Source: M10-OD1-4 sp038061695
GTDB lineage: Bacteria > Patescibacteriota > Minisyncoccia > GWC2-36-17 > M10-OD1-4
Length of the DNA stretch: 64,000 nucleotides
Assembly (NCBI GenBank): GCA_038061695.1
Contig: JBBTYT010000001.1
Span: forward strand, 1-64,000
Direction: 5' to 3'
This document shows, in pieces, positions 48,532-57,800 of this stretch (position 1 is the stretch's first letter; every line of letters begins with the position of its first letter). A program made the position numbers and the translations under genes. The notes beneath the pieces were generated by a model. It worked only from the letters and a program-made list of their open reading frames with translations, was not told the DNA's origin and did not search any database.

Positions 48532-50421
48532 ATGAAAAGAAATATATTTAAAGTAATATTTATTCTTCCTTTGTTTGTGTTTGCAATTTCTTTTTTTGCA
48601 AATGCGCAGAATCCATTCGATATTGAATTTCCTATTAAAGAGCTTGGAAGTTGCTCTTCTATAAGCGAATGTAAGTCTTATTGTGATCAAGCTGATAATG
48701 CTATAGCGTGTATGAGTTTCGCTGAGAAAAACGGAATTGTTAAAAAGCAAGAAGATAGGTCTAGTAGAGCGGACGAAGTTCTAAAAGATAGAGCTGGTCC
48801 AGGCGGATGCGTTGGCAGAGTAGCTTGCGATGCTTTTTGTAGTGAGCCAGAAAATAGAGAAATCTGTTTCTCTTTTGCAAAAGAGAATGGTTTAATATCA
48901 AAAGATAAGATAGAAAAGATTGAAAAAGAGATGGAATCAAATAGTGGTCCAGGTGGTTGTAGTTCGCGTCAGCAGTGTGATACTTTTTGTAAAAATCCTG
49001 ATAATATTCAAATTTGTTTAGATTTTGCCGTAAGCAATGGGCATATTGATCAAGAAGAAGCGAGTCTTTTAATTGAAAGGATGAGCAGAGGTAAAGATTT
49101 CAGAATAAATAATCAAGGGTCACGAGGTGAATTTAAGGGTGAAGTGGTAGGCTTGGAGGTAGGCTTGGAGCCTGAGATAGATAAGAAAAAAGCTGAGGAG
49201 GTTTTAGCTAAAAATGGCGGACCAGGCGGATGTTTGACCATGCTGGAATGTGAAGCTTTTTGCAGTAATGCTGACAATGGGAATATATGTCTTGATTTTG
49301 CAATTTCAAATAACTTAATACCAAAAGAGAAAGCAGAGAAGATGAAAGAGATGATGAATAAATCCGGACCAGGCGGATGTAAGGGAATTGAGTGTAAGGT
49401 CTATTGCGAGAATCCTGAAAATGCAGAGGCTTGTTTTAATTTTGCAAAAGAGAATGGTTTGTTACATAAAGATGATATAAGACAGTTTGAGAGAGGAAAG
49501 GATATTATAAAGAGAATTGAGGGGCGAGGAGGTCCAGGAGATTGTAGGAGTGAGAAGGAGTGTAGAGCATATTGCCAAGATTCAGTAAATATTGATGAAT
49601 GTGCTGCTTTCTCTGTTAGTGTGGGATTTATAGATGAAGATGAAGTTAAAAAATCTTTTGAAGAATTTGAATCTATTAAAGATATGCGAAATAATTTTTC
49701 TAATCAGGACTTTCAGGGGGATATGCAAAATCGTCTTATAAGAGAAGGTAATTTTACCGGTCAGGGAAAAATGCAAGGAGATTTTAATCCTGAAGGTATG
49801 ATGCAACAAGGCTTTGATAGGTTTGAAAAGTTTAGAGATGAGTTTAAAAAGCATGAAGATTTTTGTTTAAAGCCAGAAAATTCTGAATCATGTAAAAAAT
49901 TTGAACAGCCTAATATTAATCAAAATGAGTTTACGCCAAATGATAGAGCACTTGAAATGATGAGATACAAAGAGAATCAAAAAGATATGCCAAGGGATAA
50001 TACAAATCAAGATCAATTAGATCGCAAAGATTTTAATCCTCAGAACGATGATGCTAGGAAATTTATACCTAGAGATGATCAGAGAATGGGCGATTTTAAT
50101 TCTCAAGGTATCCCAAGTGGTCAAATGCCTGGAGCACCAGAAGGATTTAAACAACCAGAAGGTTTTGTTCCACCTGCAGGCTTTGACCCATCTCAGATGC
50201 CAAGAGACTTTAATCTTCAAGGTATTCCAAGTGGTCAAATACCTATCGGATCGGAAGGATTTACTCCTCCGGCAGGCTTTGATCCATCTCAGATGCAAAG
50301 CGGATCAGAAAGTTTTAAATATCCGGAAGGATTTGTTCCTCAAATAATTCCACAGTCAATGAATAGATCAATAAATATACTTGCGAATCCACTTGATTTA
50401 TTGTTTAATCTCTTAAAATAA
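48532..50421 (+). CDS. Large secreted protein with six four-cysteine repeats
   Basis: 629 residues. A signal peptide (to about FANAQ) precedes six repeats of about 34 residues of the form GPGGC-x6-7-C-x3-C-x8-9-C-x-FA-x-NG, for example GPGGCSSRQQCDTFCKNPDN. Each has four cysteines, presumably in two disulfides. A seventh, partial copy (HEDFCLKPENSESCKKFEQ) follows, then a Q/G/P-rich tail with repeats of GIPSGQ and PPAGFDPSQM, and a hydrophobic C-terminus. It fits a surface adhesin or structural protein; no function is known to me. Codons are host-like. Confidence 0.78.
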   Translation: MKRNIFKVIFILPLFVFAISFFANAQNPFDIEFPIKELGSCSSISECKSYCDQADNAIACMSFAEKNGIVKKQEDRSSRADEVLKDRAGPGGCVGRVACDAFCSEPENREICFSFAKENGLISKDKIEKIEKEMESNSGPGGCSSRQQCDTFCKNPDNIQICLDFAVSNGHIDQEEASLLIERMSRGKDFRINNQGSRGEFKGEVVGLEVGLEPEIDKKKAEEVLAKNGGPGGCLTMLECEAFCSNADNGNICLDFAISNNLIPKEKAEKMKEMMNKSGPGGCKGIECKVYCENPENAEACFNFAKENGLLHKDDIRQFERGKDIIKRIEGRGGPGDCRSEKECRAYCQDSVNIDECAAFSVSVGFIDEDEVKKSFEEFESIKDMRNNFSNQDFQGDMQNRLIREGNFTGQGKMQGDFNPEGMMQQGFDRFEKFRDEFKKHEDFCLKPENSESCKKFEQPNINQNEFTPNDRALEMMRYKENQKDMPRDNTNQDQLDRKDFNPQNDDARKFIPRDDQRMGDFNSQGIPSGQMPGAPEGFKQPEGFVPPAGFDPSQMPRDFNLQGIPSGQIPIGSEGFTPPAGFDPSQMQSGSESFKYPEGFVPQIIPQSMNRSINILANPLDLLFNLLK

Positions 50422-50423
50422 AT

Positions 50424-51269
50424 ATGTATCTTTTGTTTGATATAGGTGGAACCAAGACAAGAATTGCTTTCTCTGAAGATGGAAAAACATTTGAAGATCC
50501 AGAAATATTTTTAACACCTGAAAATTTTGAAGAAGGAATAGATCTTATAAAAAGCAAAGCAAAAAAAGTTATAGGAGGAAGAAATCTTATTGCTTTGGCT
50601 GGCGGGATAGCTGGTTCTTTGAGTAAAGATAAGAAGGAGATATTAATTTTGCCAAATATTCCGAAATGGCAAGGAAAACCGATAGTCAGTAGATTAAGTA
50701 ATGCTTTTAACCTTCCTATTTTTTTGGAAAATGACGCCGCTTTAGTTGCTCTCGGTGAGGCTATTTACGGTTCTGGTAAGGGAAATAAAGTAGTAGCATA
50801 TATAACTTTAAGTACTGGGGTAGGTGGGGCGAGAATAGTTGACGGTAAGATAGATGTAAATTCTTTTGGTTTTGAGCCAGGACATCAAATTATTGATTTT
50901 GAAGAAGCATATTGTTCTTCTTGTGGCACTAAAGGTGAGCTAACTGATTATGTTAGTGGTAAGAGCTTAGAAAACAGACTACATAAGAAACCTCAGGATG
51001 TAAAAGATGAAAAAGTTTGGGACGAGCTTGCGAGAATTCTTGCTTATGGAATAAATAACGTTATTGTATTTTGGTCTCCTGATGTTGTTATTCTTGGTGG
51101 AAGTATGATGAACGAATCTAGTATATCTATAGAAAAGGTACGATCTTATTTGAAGGGTATATTAACTATATTTCCTAAATATTCAGATATTAAATCAGCT
51201 TCTTTGGGGGATGTTGGTGGTTTATACGGAGCTCTGGTATTGGCAAATTCTAAAAAAGATGAATACTAA
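50424..51269 (+). CDS. ROK-family sugar kinase, probable glucokinase
   Basis: 281 residues of the ROK fold: FDIGGTKTRIAFSEDG binds ATP phosphate, FLENDAALVALGEAIYGSG carries the catalytic Asp, and EPGHQIIDFEEAYCSSCGTK is the ROK sugar/zinc motif, shortened here to two cysteines in CSSCGTKGELTDYVSG. It probably phosphorylates glucose to feed Pgi. It ends inside the pyruvate kinase gene by 11 bases, so the two are translated together. Confidence 0.87.
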   Translation: MYLLFDIGGTKTRIAFSEDGKTFEDPEIFLTPENFEEGIDLIKSKAKKVIGGRNLIALAGGIAGSLSKDKKEILILPNIPKWQGKPIVSRLSNAFNLPIFLENDAALVALGEAIYGSGKGNKVVAYITLSTGVGGARIVDGKIDVNSFGFEPGHQIIDFEEAYCSSCGTKGELTDYVSGKSLENRLHKKPQDVKDEKVWDELARILAYGINNVIVFWSPDVVILGGSMMNESSISIEKVRSYLKGILTIFPKYSDIKSASLGDVGGLYGALVLANSKKDEY

Positions 51270-52674
51270 GAAAACAAGAATTATAGCTACGATTGGTCCA
51301 GCATCTCAAAATGAAAAAGTGCTGACTAAAATGATAAAGTCAGGAGTGAACTTAGTTAGACTTAATTTCTCTCATGGAGATCATAAAATTCATGAGAGGA
51401 CGGTTCAACTTATAAGAGAGATATCTAAGAAATTAAAAATTTCTGTTTCTATAATTCAGGATTTATCTGGACCAAAGATAAGAATAGGGGATTTTTATAA
51501 AGATAGAGTTAATTTAAAAACCGGATCCATCTTTACATTAAGCACTAAGCTGTGTATCGGTGATGAAAGTGTTGTATTTGTAAATTACAAAAATTTACCA
51601 AGAGAGGTTAAAAGTGGAAGCATGCTACTTCTTGATGATGGTAAAAAGAAACTCTGTGTTATCTCTGTTTTAAAGAGTGAAATAAAATGCAGAGTAGTTG
51701 TTGGTGGAGAGATGAAAAACAGGAGGGGTGTAAATATTCCGGGAGCATATTTAAAGATCAGCTGTCTTACAGAAAAAGATAAAAAAGATATAGCTTTTGG
51801 CATTAAATATGATGTTGATTTTTTTGCTTTGTCTTTTGTAAGAAAGCCGTCAGATATTTTAGAGTTAAGATATATTTTAAATCAAGAGAAATCAGAAGCT
51901 GGTATAATTGCAAAAATTGAAACAGAGGAGGCTATAGAAAATTTAGATGCGATTATAGATGTAACAGATGCTGTTATGGTGGCAAGAGGTGATCTTGCTG
52001 TTGAGATGCCACCTGAGGATGTGCCTACATTACAGAAAATTATTGTTAAAAAATGCAATAAGTCTGGCAAGCCAGTCATAGTAGCTACGCAGATGCTTGA
52101 GTCTATGATAAAATGTCCTGTCCCAACAAGGGCTGAAGTAAGCGATATTGCAAATTCTATACTTGATGGCGCTGATGCGCTGATGCTTTCTGAAGAGACG
52201 GCACTCGGAGATTATCCAGTTGAAGTGATAAATATAATGGCGAGCGTTGCTATAAAGACAGAATTAAATTATCCTAAAAAAGAGATTCAAGTAGTAGATG
52301 AGCAATATAAAAAAGGTATCGTTGATTCTATAACAGAGTCAATTGTAAAAACAGCAAACGACATTGATGCGAAGATTATCATAGCTTTAACAGAGTCGGG
52401 ATTTACGCCAAGAATGATATCAAGATATAAGCCGACACAAAAGATAGTTGTTTTGACTCCAAATCAAAAAACAGCAAACAAAATAATGTTGAGTTTTGGG
52501 TGTTATCCTTTTATCATAAAACCATTTCAAGATATTATTCAAGTAAGCGATTATGTGAGTTCATTTGTTATTAAAAATAAATATGCAAAAAAAGGTGATA
52601 GGATAGTTATCGCCGCAGGCATTCCATTCGGACAAGTAGGCGGAACTAATACTATAATGGTTCAGGAAATTTGA
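51259..52674 (+). CDS. pyk: Pyruvate kinase
   Basis: 471 residues from the ATG at 51259, which gives the usual NTKKTRIIATIGPAS start; the frame is open further upstream but inside the kinase gene. Motifs include VNLVRLNFSHGDH, LSGPKIRIG, IIAKIETEEAIENLD and MVARGDLAVEMPPEDVP. It makes ATP and pyruvate from phosphoenolpyruvate. The C-terminal domain is present (ALTESGFTPRMISRYKP), so allosteric control by sugar phosphates or AMP is possible. Confidence 0.95.
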   Translation: MNTKKTRIIATIGPASQNEKVLTKMIKSGVNLVRLNFSHGDHKIHERTVQLIREISKKLKISVSIIQDLSGPKIRIGDFYKDRVNLKTGSIFTLSTKLCIGDESVVFVNYKNLPREVKSGSMLLLDDGKKKLCVISVLKSEIKCRVVVGGEMKNRRGVNIPGAYLKISCLTEKDKKDIAFGIKYDVDFFALSFVRKPSDILELRYILNQEKSEAGIIAKIETEEAIENLDAIIDVTDAVMVARGDLAVEMPPEDVPTLQKIIVKKCNKSGKPVIVATQMLESMIKCPVPTRAEVSDIANSILDGADALMLSEETALGDYPVEVINIMASVAIKTELNYPKKEIQVVDEQYKKGIVDSITESIVKTANDIDAKIIIALTESGFTPRMISRYKPTQKIVVLTPNQKTANKIMLSFGCYPFIIKPFQDIIQVSDYVSSFVIKNKYAKKGDRIVIAAGIPFGQVGGTNTIMVQEI

Positions 52675-52694
52675 TAAGCTTATAATATTACAAT

Positions 52695-53126
52695 ATGGTT
52701 TCCACAACCGAGATTGAAAATTTTAATAAAAATTTTGATGTTGTTTCTGTTTTTATTGAGCATAATGAAGAGATATTGCTTTTACATCGTCAGGATCATA
52801 AACCGCAAGGTAATACATGGGCTAATGTGGCAGGCAAGGTGAATGGCGGTGAGAATTTACTTGATGCTTTGATCAGAGAAGTTGAAGAAGAGATCGGTTT
52901 AAAAATAAAAAAAGAAAATTATACATACTTCAAGAAATATTATGTTAGATATCCGGGGTATGATTTTTTATATCATATTTACCATCTGCTTTTGGAAGAG
53001 AGGCCAATTTTGAATTTAAACTTAGAAGAAAGCAAAGATTATAAATGGATAAAGCCGCAAGATGCTTTGAAGCTTGATTTAATTCAAGATGAGGATATTT
53101 CTATCAAGCAATTTTATAATATTTAA
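52695..53126 (+). CDS. Nudix hydrolase
   Basis: 143 residues with an intact Nudix box, GKVNGGENLLDALIREVEEE followed by IGL, near residues 55-77. Nudix enzymes hydrolyse nucleoside diphosphates linked to another group, such as oxidised dNTPs or ADP-sugars; the substrate cannot be read from sequence. The KYYVRYPGYDFLYHIYHLLL segment suggests a MutT-like domain. It begins a cluster of four nucleotide-related genes. Confidence 0.88.
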   Translation: MVSTTEIENFNKNFDVVSVFIEHNEEILLLHRQDHKPQGNTWANVAGKVNGGENLLDALIREVEEEIGLKIKKENYTYFKKYYVRYPGYDFLYHIYHLLLEERPILNLNLEESKDYKWIKPQDALKLDLIQDEDISIKQFYNI

Positions 53127-53146
53127 TCAGTTATATTACTAATTAT

Positions 53147-53614
53147 ATGTCTAATGCCTGTGACCATAAAAGTGTCGGAATGATTCTTTACAAAGATGAA
53201 AAAATTCTATTAATTGAAAGAGCCAAATATCCTTTTGGCTTTGCCATTCCAGCTGGTCATGTCGATGATGACAAAACTTATGAAGAATCTGCCCAGCGTG
53301 AATTAAAAGAAGAGGTTGGGCTAGGAACAAAAGAATTAAAATTAATTATAGAGGGGAGAAAAGAAAATAAATGCAGGAGAGATGGCGGTTCATGGCATTT
53401 TTGGAAGATATATCAAATAATTTCAATTGGAGAAATAGATAGAAGTAAAGACGAAACGAAGCAAGTCGGCTGGTATACTAAAGATCAAATAAGAGTTCTT
53501 GGAAATAAAGCTGAAAAGTATAATAATAAAGAAATTTCTGAGGAAGAGTGGAATAAGAATCCTGGGCTGGAACCCGTGATATATGAATGGTTTAAGGAAT
53601 TAAAAATAATTTAA
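53147..53614 (+). CDS. Nudix hydrolase with altered Nudix box
   Basis: 155 residues. The Nudix box reads GHVDDDKTYEESAQRELKEE then VGL; the first Glu of the GX5EX7REUXEEXGU pattern is replaced by Lys, while the metal-binding RELKEE core is intact. It may be active with changed specificity. It is a paralogue-type neighbour to the gene before it, not closely alike. The C-terminal part has EEEWNKNPGLEPVIYEWFKE. Confidence 0.83.
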   Translation: MSNACDHKSVGMILYKDEKILLIERAKYPFGFAIPAGHVDDDKTYEESAQRELKEEVGLGTKELKLIIEGRKENKCRRDGGSWHFWKIYQIISIGEIDRSKDETKQVGWYTKDQIRVLGNKAEKYNNKEISEEEWNKNPGLEPVIYEWFKELKII

Positions 53615-53619
53615 AGAAA

Positions 53620-54084
53620 ATGAAAAAAGTTACTAAAATAAAAAAGAAAAAGAGAGAGGTTGTTATTTGTTCAAGCGCCGCTTTTTATAAAAATATGTTG
53701 GATGTTGAGGATGAGCTTAAGAGATTAGGATTTAAAGTAATCATCCCTCTTACTGCAAGTGCAATGAAAAAGAACGGTGATTTTAGCGTGGAAAGATATA
53801 AAACTTGGCATAAAAATTCGGATGATTATAAAAGAAAAACTTTTTTAACGAAACATCACTTTAATAAAATTGTGAAAGGAGATGTTATTCTCGTATTGAA
53901 TTATGAAAAAAATGGAATTATTGGATATATTGGCGGGGCAGTTTTATCTGAGATGGCAATCGCCCTTCATCATGGCAAGAAAATTTACATGCTTAATCCA
54001 GTACCAGAATCTCTATCTTACAAAGAAGAGCTTTATGGAATGATGCCGATTGTCATCAATGGCGATTTAAATTTAATCCGTTAA
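53620..54084 (+). CDS. Nucleoside 2-deoxyribosyltransferase-like protein
   Basis: 154 residues with a Rossmann-like fold: VVICSSAAFYKNMLDVEDEL, IVKGDVILVLNYEKNG and IGGAVLSEMAIALHHGKKIY. The last motif, with a Glu before a helix and the HGK, matches the deoxyribosyltransferase/TIR-like superfamily. Such proteins often act on nucleotides or nucleosides. A lysine-rich N-terminus (KKVTKIKKKKR) is odd. Its enzyme activity is not proven. Confidence 0.7.
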   Translation: MKKVTKIKKKKREVVICSSAAFYKNMLDVEDELKRLGFKVIIPLTASAMKKNGDFSVERYKTWHKNSDDYKRKTFLTKHHFNKIVKGDVILVLNYEKNGIIGYIGGAVLSEMAIALHHGKKIYMLNPVPESLSYKEELYGMMPIVINGDLNLIR

Positions 54085-54103
54085 TAAAAAAGGTTTCAAA
54101 TAT

Positions 54104-54439
54104 ATGACTTTAGAAATATTTCAAAAATTTATCGATGAACAGGATGCTCTTTTTCGCGCGGTGAAAGATTCTAATAAAACTGATCGTGAACGTGTTTTTG
54201 CTCGTGTGATTAAATTAGGGGAAGAGTACGGGGAGTTATGTGATGAAGTGCTTGCTTCAGTCGGAGATCAAAGAAAGGACAAATTAGATGAGAAGCATGA
54301 TTTGGAGGGTGAGTTTGCTGATGTGGTTATCGTTGCTTTCATGCTCGCAAAAGCTATGAATATAGATATGAAAAAAGCGTTAATAAATAAGATGCAAAAA
54401 ATTAAGGATAAACATAATAAACAAATAGGGGTTAAGTAA
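54104..54439 (+). CDS. MazG-like nucleotide pyrophosphohydrolase
   Basis: 111 residues, all-helical. The metal motif is EEYGE (E40, E41, E44) with E70 and D73 in EGEFADVVIVAFM, as in MazG and dUTPase-like all-alpha NTP pyrophosphatases. It would remove abnormal or excess nucleotides. It closes a run of four nucleotide-related genes that ends before the frr promoter. Confidence 0.83.
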   Translation: MTLEIFQKFIDEQDALFRAVKDSNKTDRERVFARVIKLGEEYGELCDEVLASVGDQRKDKLDEKHDLEGEFADVVIVAFMLAKAMNIDMKKALINKMQKIKDKHNKQIGVK

Positions 54440-54468
54440 AATTTATATAATCGAAATTGTGTTTCAAG

Positions 54469-54496
54469 TTGAATTTTTCAATTTTTCTGATATACT
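54469..54496 (+). promoter_or_regulatory. Promoter of frr
   Basis: TTGAAT (54469..54474), 16 bases, then TATACT (54491..54496) preceded by TGA, an extended -10. The start near 54503 gives a leader of about 28 bases. Confidence 0.6.
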
Positions 54497-54530
54497 GATT
54501 TTATATTAAAATTTAACTTATTTATCTTAT

Positions 54531-55088
54531 ATGTATGAAGATATCTTAAATCCATTTAAGGAAAAAATGGAAAAAACCATTGATCATTTTAGATTGGAAA
54601 TAACTTCTTTAAGAACCGGTAGAGCATCTTCCACCTTGGTTGAAGATTTGAAAGTTATTTATTTTGGAGTTCCAACTCCATTAAATCAAATTGCTTCAAT
54701 AACAGTTCAACCGCCAAGCACGATAGTTATTAAACCGTGGGATAGAAGTGCTATTGCTCCTATTGAGTCTGCTATTAGAAATTCTCAAATTGGTCTTGCG
54801 CCTATTGCCGAAAGCGACTTTGTCAGGATAAATATTCCAACTTTAACTCAAGAAAGAAGAGAACAATTGATAAAGATTTTAGGTCAGAGAGCTGAGGATG
54901 CGAAAGTTGCTGTAAGGCAAGAAAGAGAGTATATTATGAAGGATATTGATAAAAGAGAGAAAGAAGGAACTTTGTCTGAGGATGATAAATTTAAATCAAA
55001 AGAGATGGTTCAGAAGCTTGTTGATTTATATAATGATAAGGTAAAAAATGTAAGAGATTTAAAGGAGAGAGATATATTAAGTAATTGA
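54531..55088 (+). CDS. frr: Ribosome recycling factor
   Basis: 185 residues, standard size. Motifs: FRLEITSLRTGRASSTLVED, YFGVPTPLNQIASITVQPP and VRINIPTLTQERREQLIKIL. It splits post-termination ribosomes with EF-G. It is followed 11 bases later by the site-2 protease gene. Confidence 0.97.
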   Translation: MYEDILNPFKEKMEKTIDHFRLEITSLRTGRASSTLVEDLKVIYFGVPTPLNQIASITVQPPSTIVIKPWDRSAIAPIESAIRNSQIGLAPIAESDFVRINIPTLTQERREQLIKILGQRAEDAKVAVRQEREYIMKDIDKREKEGTLSEDDKFKSKEMVQKLVDLYNDKVKNVRDLKERDILSN

Positions 55089-55099
55089 AATTATAACCA

Positions 55100-56188
55100 A
55101 TGTCAGTTTTATTATCTATAGTAGTTTTCATTGTTATTTTAGCCTTATTGGTTTTGGTGCATGAATTTGGGCATTTTAAGGCTGCGAGAAAATTCGGAAT
55201 TCGTGTTGATGAATTCGGTTTTGGTTTTCCGCCTAAAATTTGGAGTAGAAAAAAAGATGAAACAGAATATTCTATTAATTGGATACCGCTTGGCGGATTT
55301 GTGAAGATATTTGGAGAATCAAGAGAAGGGGAAGGAGATCCAAGTAGTTTTGCGTCAAAGCCTGTTTGGCAAAGAATGATAGTCATTTCAGCAGGTGTGT
55401 TTATGAATTGGGTTTTAGCAGTTGTTCTTCTAACTATAGGATTTTGGTATGGTCTTCCTCAGCTTGTGACAGATGAGAATATTGGTAGAGCTAGAGATGT
55501 GACTGTCACTATTACTCAAGTTGTGTCAAGTTCTCCGGCACAAGAAGCAGGTTTTAAAGTAGGTGATTCTATAAACAAACTTACATTTGGTTCTGATATT
55601 ATTTTAATTTCAGAGCCTGAGCATGTTCAGGAATTTATTGCAAAGCATAAAGGTGAGAATATTTCAGCTCAAATAAAAAGAGGAGGGGAATTATTAAACT
55701 TGGAAGTTACTCCAAGATTAAAGGTTCCAGAGGGAGAAGGTGCTGTTGGTGTAGCTATGGGAAAAGTTGGTATAGTTTCATCTATTTGGTATAAAGCTCC
55801 TTGGGATGGTTTAAAAACAACATATTTTATGACAGGATCTATGTTCACAGGTTTTTATGAAATATTAAAAAATCTTGTTCTTTCTGGTAAGGCTGGTGTT
55901 GATGTCGCAGGTCCTATAGGCATTGGTCAGATGACATATCAATTCACTCAACTCGGATTCTCTTATCTTATTCAATTTGCTGCTATACTATCAATTAATT
56001 TAGCTATTTTAAATGCTCTTCCAATCCCAGCTCTTGATGGTGGAAGATTTATATTTTTAATTATAGAGGCGATAAAAAGATCTCCTGTTTCTCAAAAGGT
56101 TGAGATGACTTTTCAGACAGTAGGTATTGCGCTTTTAATATTATTAATGGTGGTGGTGACTATTAAAGATATTATACGTTTATTTTAA
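55100..56188 (+). CDS. rseP: RseP-type site-2 metalloprotease
   Basis: 362 residues. Zinc site H21-E22-F-G-H25 in the first transmembrane helix, a PDZ domain in the middle (SSPAQEAGFKVGDSINKL), and the third ligand in LDGGRF near 313, within the last third. The family cuts transmembrane regulators and remnant signal peptides within the membrane. The frr-rseP order is found in many bacteria (with cdsA and others missing here). Confidence 0.94.
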   Translation: MSVLLSIVVFIVILALLVLVHEFGHFKAARKFGIRVDEFGFGFPPKIWSRKKDETEYSINWIPLGGFVKIFGESREGEGDPSSFASKPVWQRMIVISAGVFMNWVLAVVLLTIGFWYGLPQLVTDENIGRARDVTVTITQVVSSSPAQEAGFKVGDSINKLTFGSDIILISEPEHVQEFIAKHKGENISAQIKRGGELLNLEVTPRLKVPEGEGAVGVAMGKVGIVSSIWYKAPWDGLKTTYFMTGSMFTGFYEILKNLVLSGKAGVDVAGPIGIGQMTYQFTQLGFSYLIQFAAILSINLAILNALPIPALDGGRFIFLIIEAIKRSPVSQKVEMTFQTVGIALLILLMVVVTIKDIIRLF

Positions 56189-56348
56189 TACTTTCCTTTG
56201 TTTTTGTTGAAAATATGCATAATTTCTAGGATGCTAGAGATTGTAATACACATGTTAAGTATCAATTTTATTAATGTTAAATAATTATATATTGATATAC
56301 CTATTAAACCCTTGCTTTACGCTATATTTAGGTATAATATGTTAATTA

Positions 56349-57548
56349 ATGAATGATCAAGATGTAAATAAATCAGAGTTTAAGGAAATACCCTTGAAAA
56401 TATATGAACCAACATGGGGTTCAGACCTTGCTGGTACTATTATTGAGCTTGAAAAACTGCGCGTAAGAAAGCTTGGTGGACCGGTCCCACCCTATATATT
56501 TTTTCAGCTGAAAGATATTTTTCAGATGATGGAAAGTCTCGGGTCCGCGCGCATCGAGGGAAACCATACAACCCTCGCCGAGTTTGTTGAAAAAATTATT
56601 GACCAAATTCCAAAAGACACAAAAGAGGAATCCATTCGTGAGATTTTTAACATTGAACGAGCAATTAAATTTATCGAGGATAATGTTGCCGAGGGTGGGA
56701 AAATTACTCGTGCGCATATATCAGAAATTCATAAAATTATTGTAGATGGTCTTACTCCGTCACCATTTGGTGAAGGCTCATGTTATCCTGGAGACTTGAG
56801 ATCAATCAATGTCGGCATTCAAGGATCGTCCCATGTGCCACCTGATAAAGTTAAAGTGCTAGATTATTTTGAAGAGCTTATTGCGTTTGTGAACACGGAA
56901 GTCGGACCACAAAACGATCTATTGGTAACAGCTCTCTCTCATCATCGTATGGCGTGGATTCACCCATTCGATAACGGCAACGGACGTTTGATTCGAATGT
57001 TTACTTACGCTTTGCTCATTAAGCAAGGTTTTAAAGTCCATGACGGACGAATACTTAATCCAACGGCAATCTTTTGTATGGACCGTAATCAGTATTACAA
57101 AAATTTAGGACTTGCTGATACTGGAGAAAAAGACAAAGTGCTTGAATGGTGTTCGTATGTCCTTAGCGGTTTAAAAGAGGAAATTGAAAAAATTGACCGT
57201 TTGCTTGATTTAAAATATATGACTGAGACGATTTTGATACCAGTTTTGGCCTATGCGCTTGAACGTCAACTTATTACTAAACGCGAATTCTATATTTTAA
57301 GTGCCTTGGTGAAGAGTAAGTTGATGATAATTAAGTCGTCAGACCTCAATTCAATTATTGGAGAAGAGTCAGCTGTCCAGCGTTCACGCATTCTTAAGCG
57401 TCTAAAAGATAAAAAAATGCTCCGTCTTGCGCATGGCAAGAGTCGTGTATATACCATTAATTTCGTAAATAATTATCTATTGCGTGGGATTTTTTATGTT
57501 CTTGAGAAGAACGGCTTCGTCCCGCCGTCTTTGAACAAGAAAAATTAA
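56349..57548 (+). CDS. Fic-domain protein (AMPylator type) with N-terminal inhibitory motif
   Basis: 399 residues. The catalytic motif HPFDNGNGRLIR begins at about H205. SARIEGN at 66-72 fits the (S/T)xxxE(G/N) inhibitory motif, placed N-terminally as in class II Fic proteins, so activity should be autoinhibited. The C-terminus forms a winged-helix-like region (SAVQRSRILKRLKDKKMLRL). Fic enzymes usually add AMP to target proteins; some act as toxins. No antitoxin gene is next to it. It appears richer in GC than its neighbours, which suggests transfer. A TATAAT lies at 56333..56338. Confidence 0.9.
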   Translation: MNDQDVNKSEFKEIPLKIYEPTWGSDLAGTIIELEKLRVRKLGGPVPPYIFFQLKDIFQMMESLGSARIEGNHTTLAEFVEKIIDQIPKDTKEESIREIFNIERAIKFIEDNVAEGGKITRAHISEIHKIIVDGLTPSPFGEGSCYPGDLRSINVGIQGSSHVPPDKVKVLDYFEELIAFVNTEVGPQNDLLVTALSHHRMAWIHPFDNGNGRLIRMFTYALLIKQGFKVHDGRILNPTAIFCMDRNQYYKNLGLADTGEKDKVLEWCSYVLSGLKEEIEKIDRLLDLKYMTETILIPVLAYALERQLITKREFYILSALVKSKLMIIKSSDLNSIIGEESAVQRSRILKRLKDKKMLRLAHGKSRVYTINFVNNYLLRGIFYVLEKNGFVPPSLNKKN

Positions 57549-57608
57549 AATGTAATTTAAAGTACAAACCGCCATACGATAAGACTCAAACATTGCTACA
57601 TCGTCTAT

Positions 57609-57642
57609 AGGTTTTTATCATTATTTGATAAACCTGCTTTTT
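57609..57642. terminator. Terminator after fic
   Basis: AGGTTTTTATCA and TGATAAACCT (57626..57635) pair with a two-base bulge, followed by a T-rich tail. Confidence 0.65.
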
Positions 57643-57739
57643 AATTTGTCTTATTTTCGCTTAATTTCACTTGTAAATTCTGATTTTATTAGGATTTACA
57701 AAGTAACGGTATTGATGTATTCTATCATAATAGTGAGGA

Positions 57740-57772
57740 TATATCTTTTTTGACGAGGAATTAAAAGATATA
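57740..57772 (+). promoter_or_regulatory. Inverted repeat upstream of mreB
   Basis: TATATCTTTT (57740..57749) and AAAAGATATA (57763..57772) are exact reverse complements around a loop of 13 bases containing TGACGAGG. It may be an operator or leader hairpin for the shape operon. No clear pair of promoter hexamers was found in 57549..57800. Confidence 0.4.
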
Positions 57773-57800
57773 AAAAATAAATTTCTTAAATTTCAAGATA

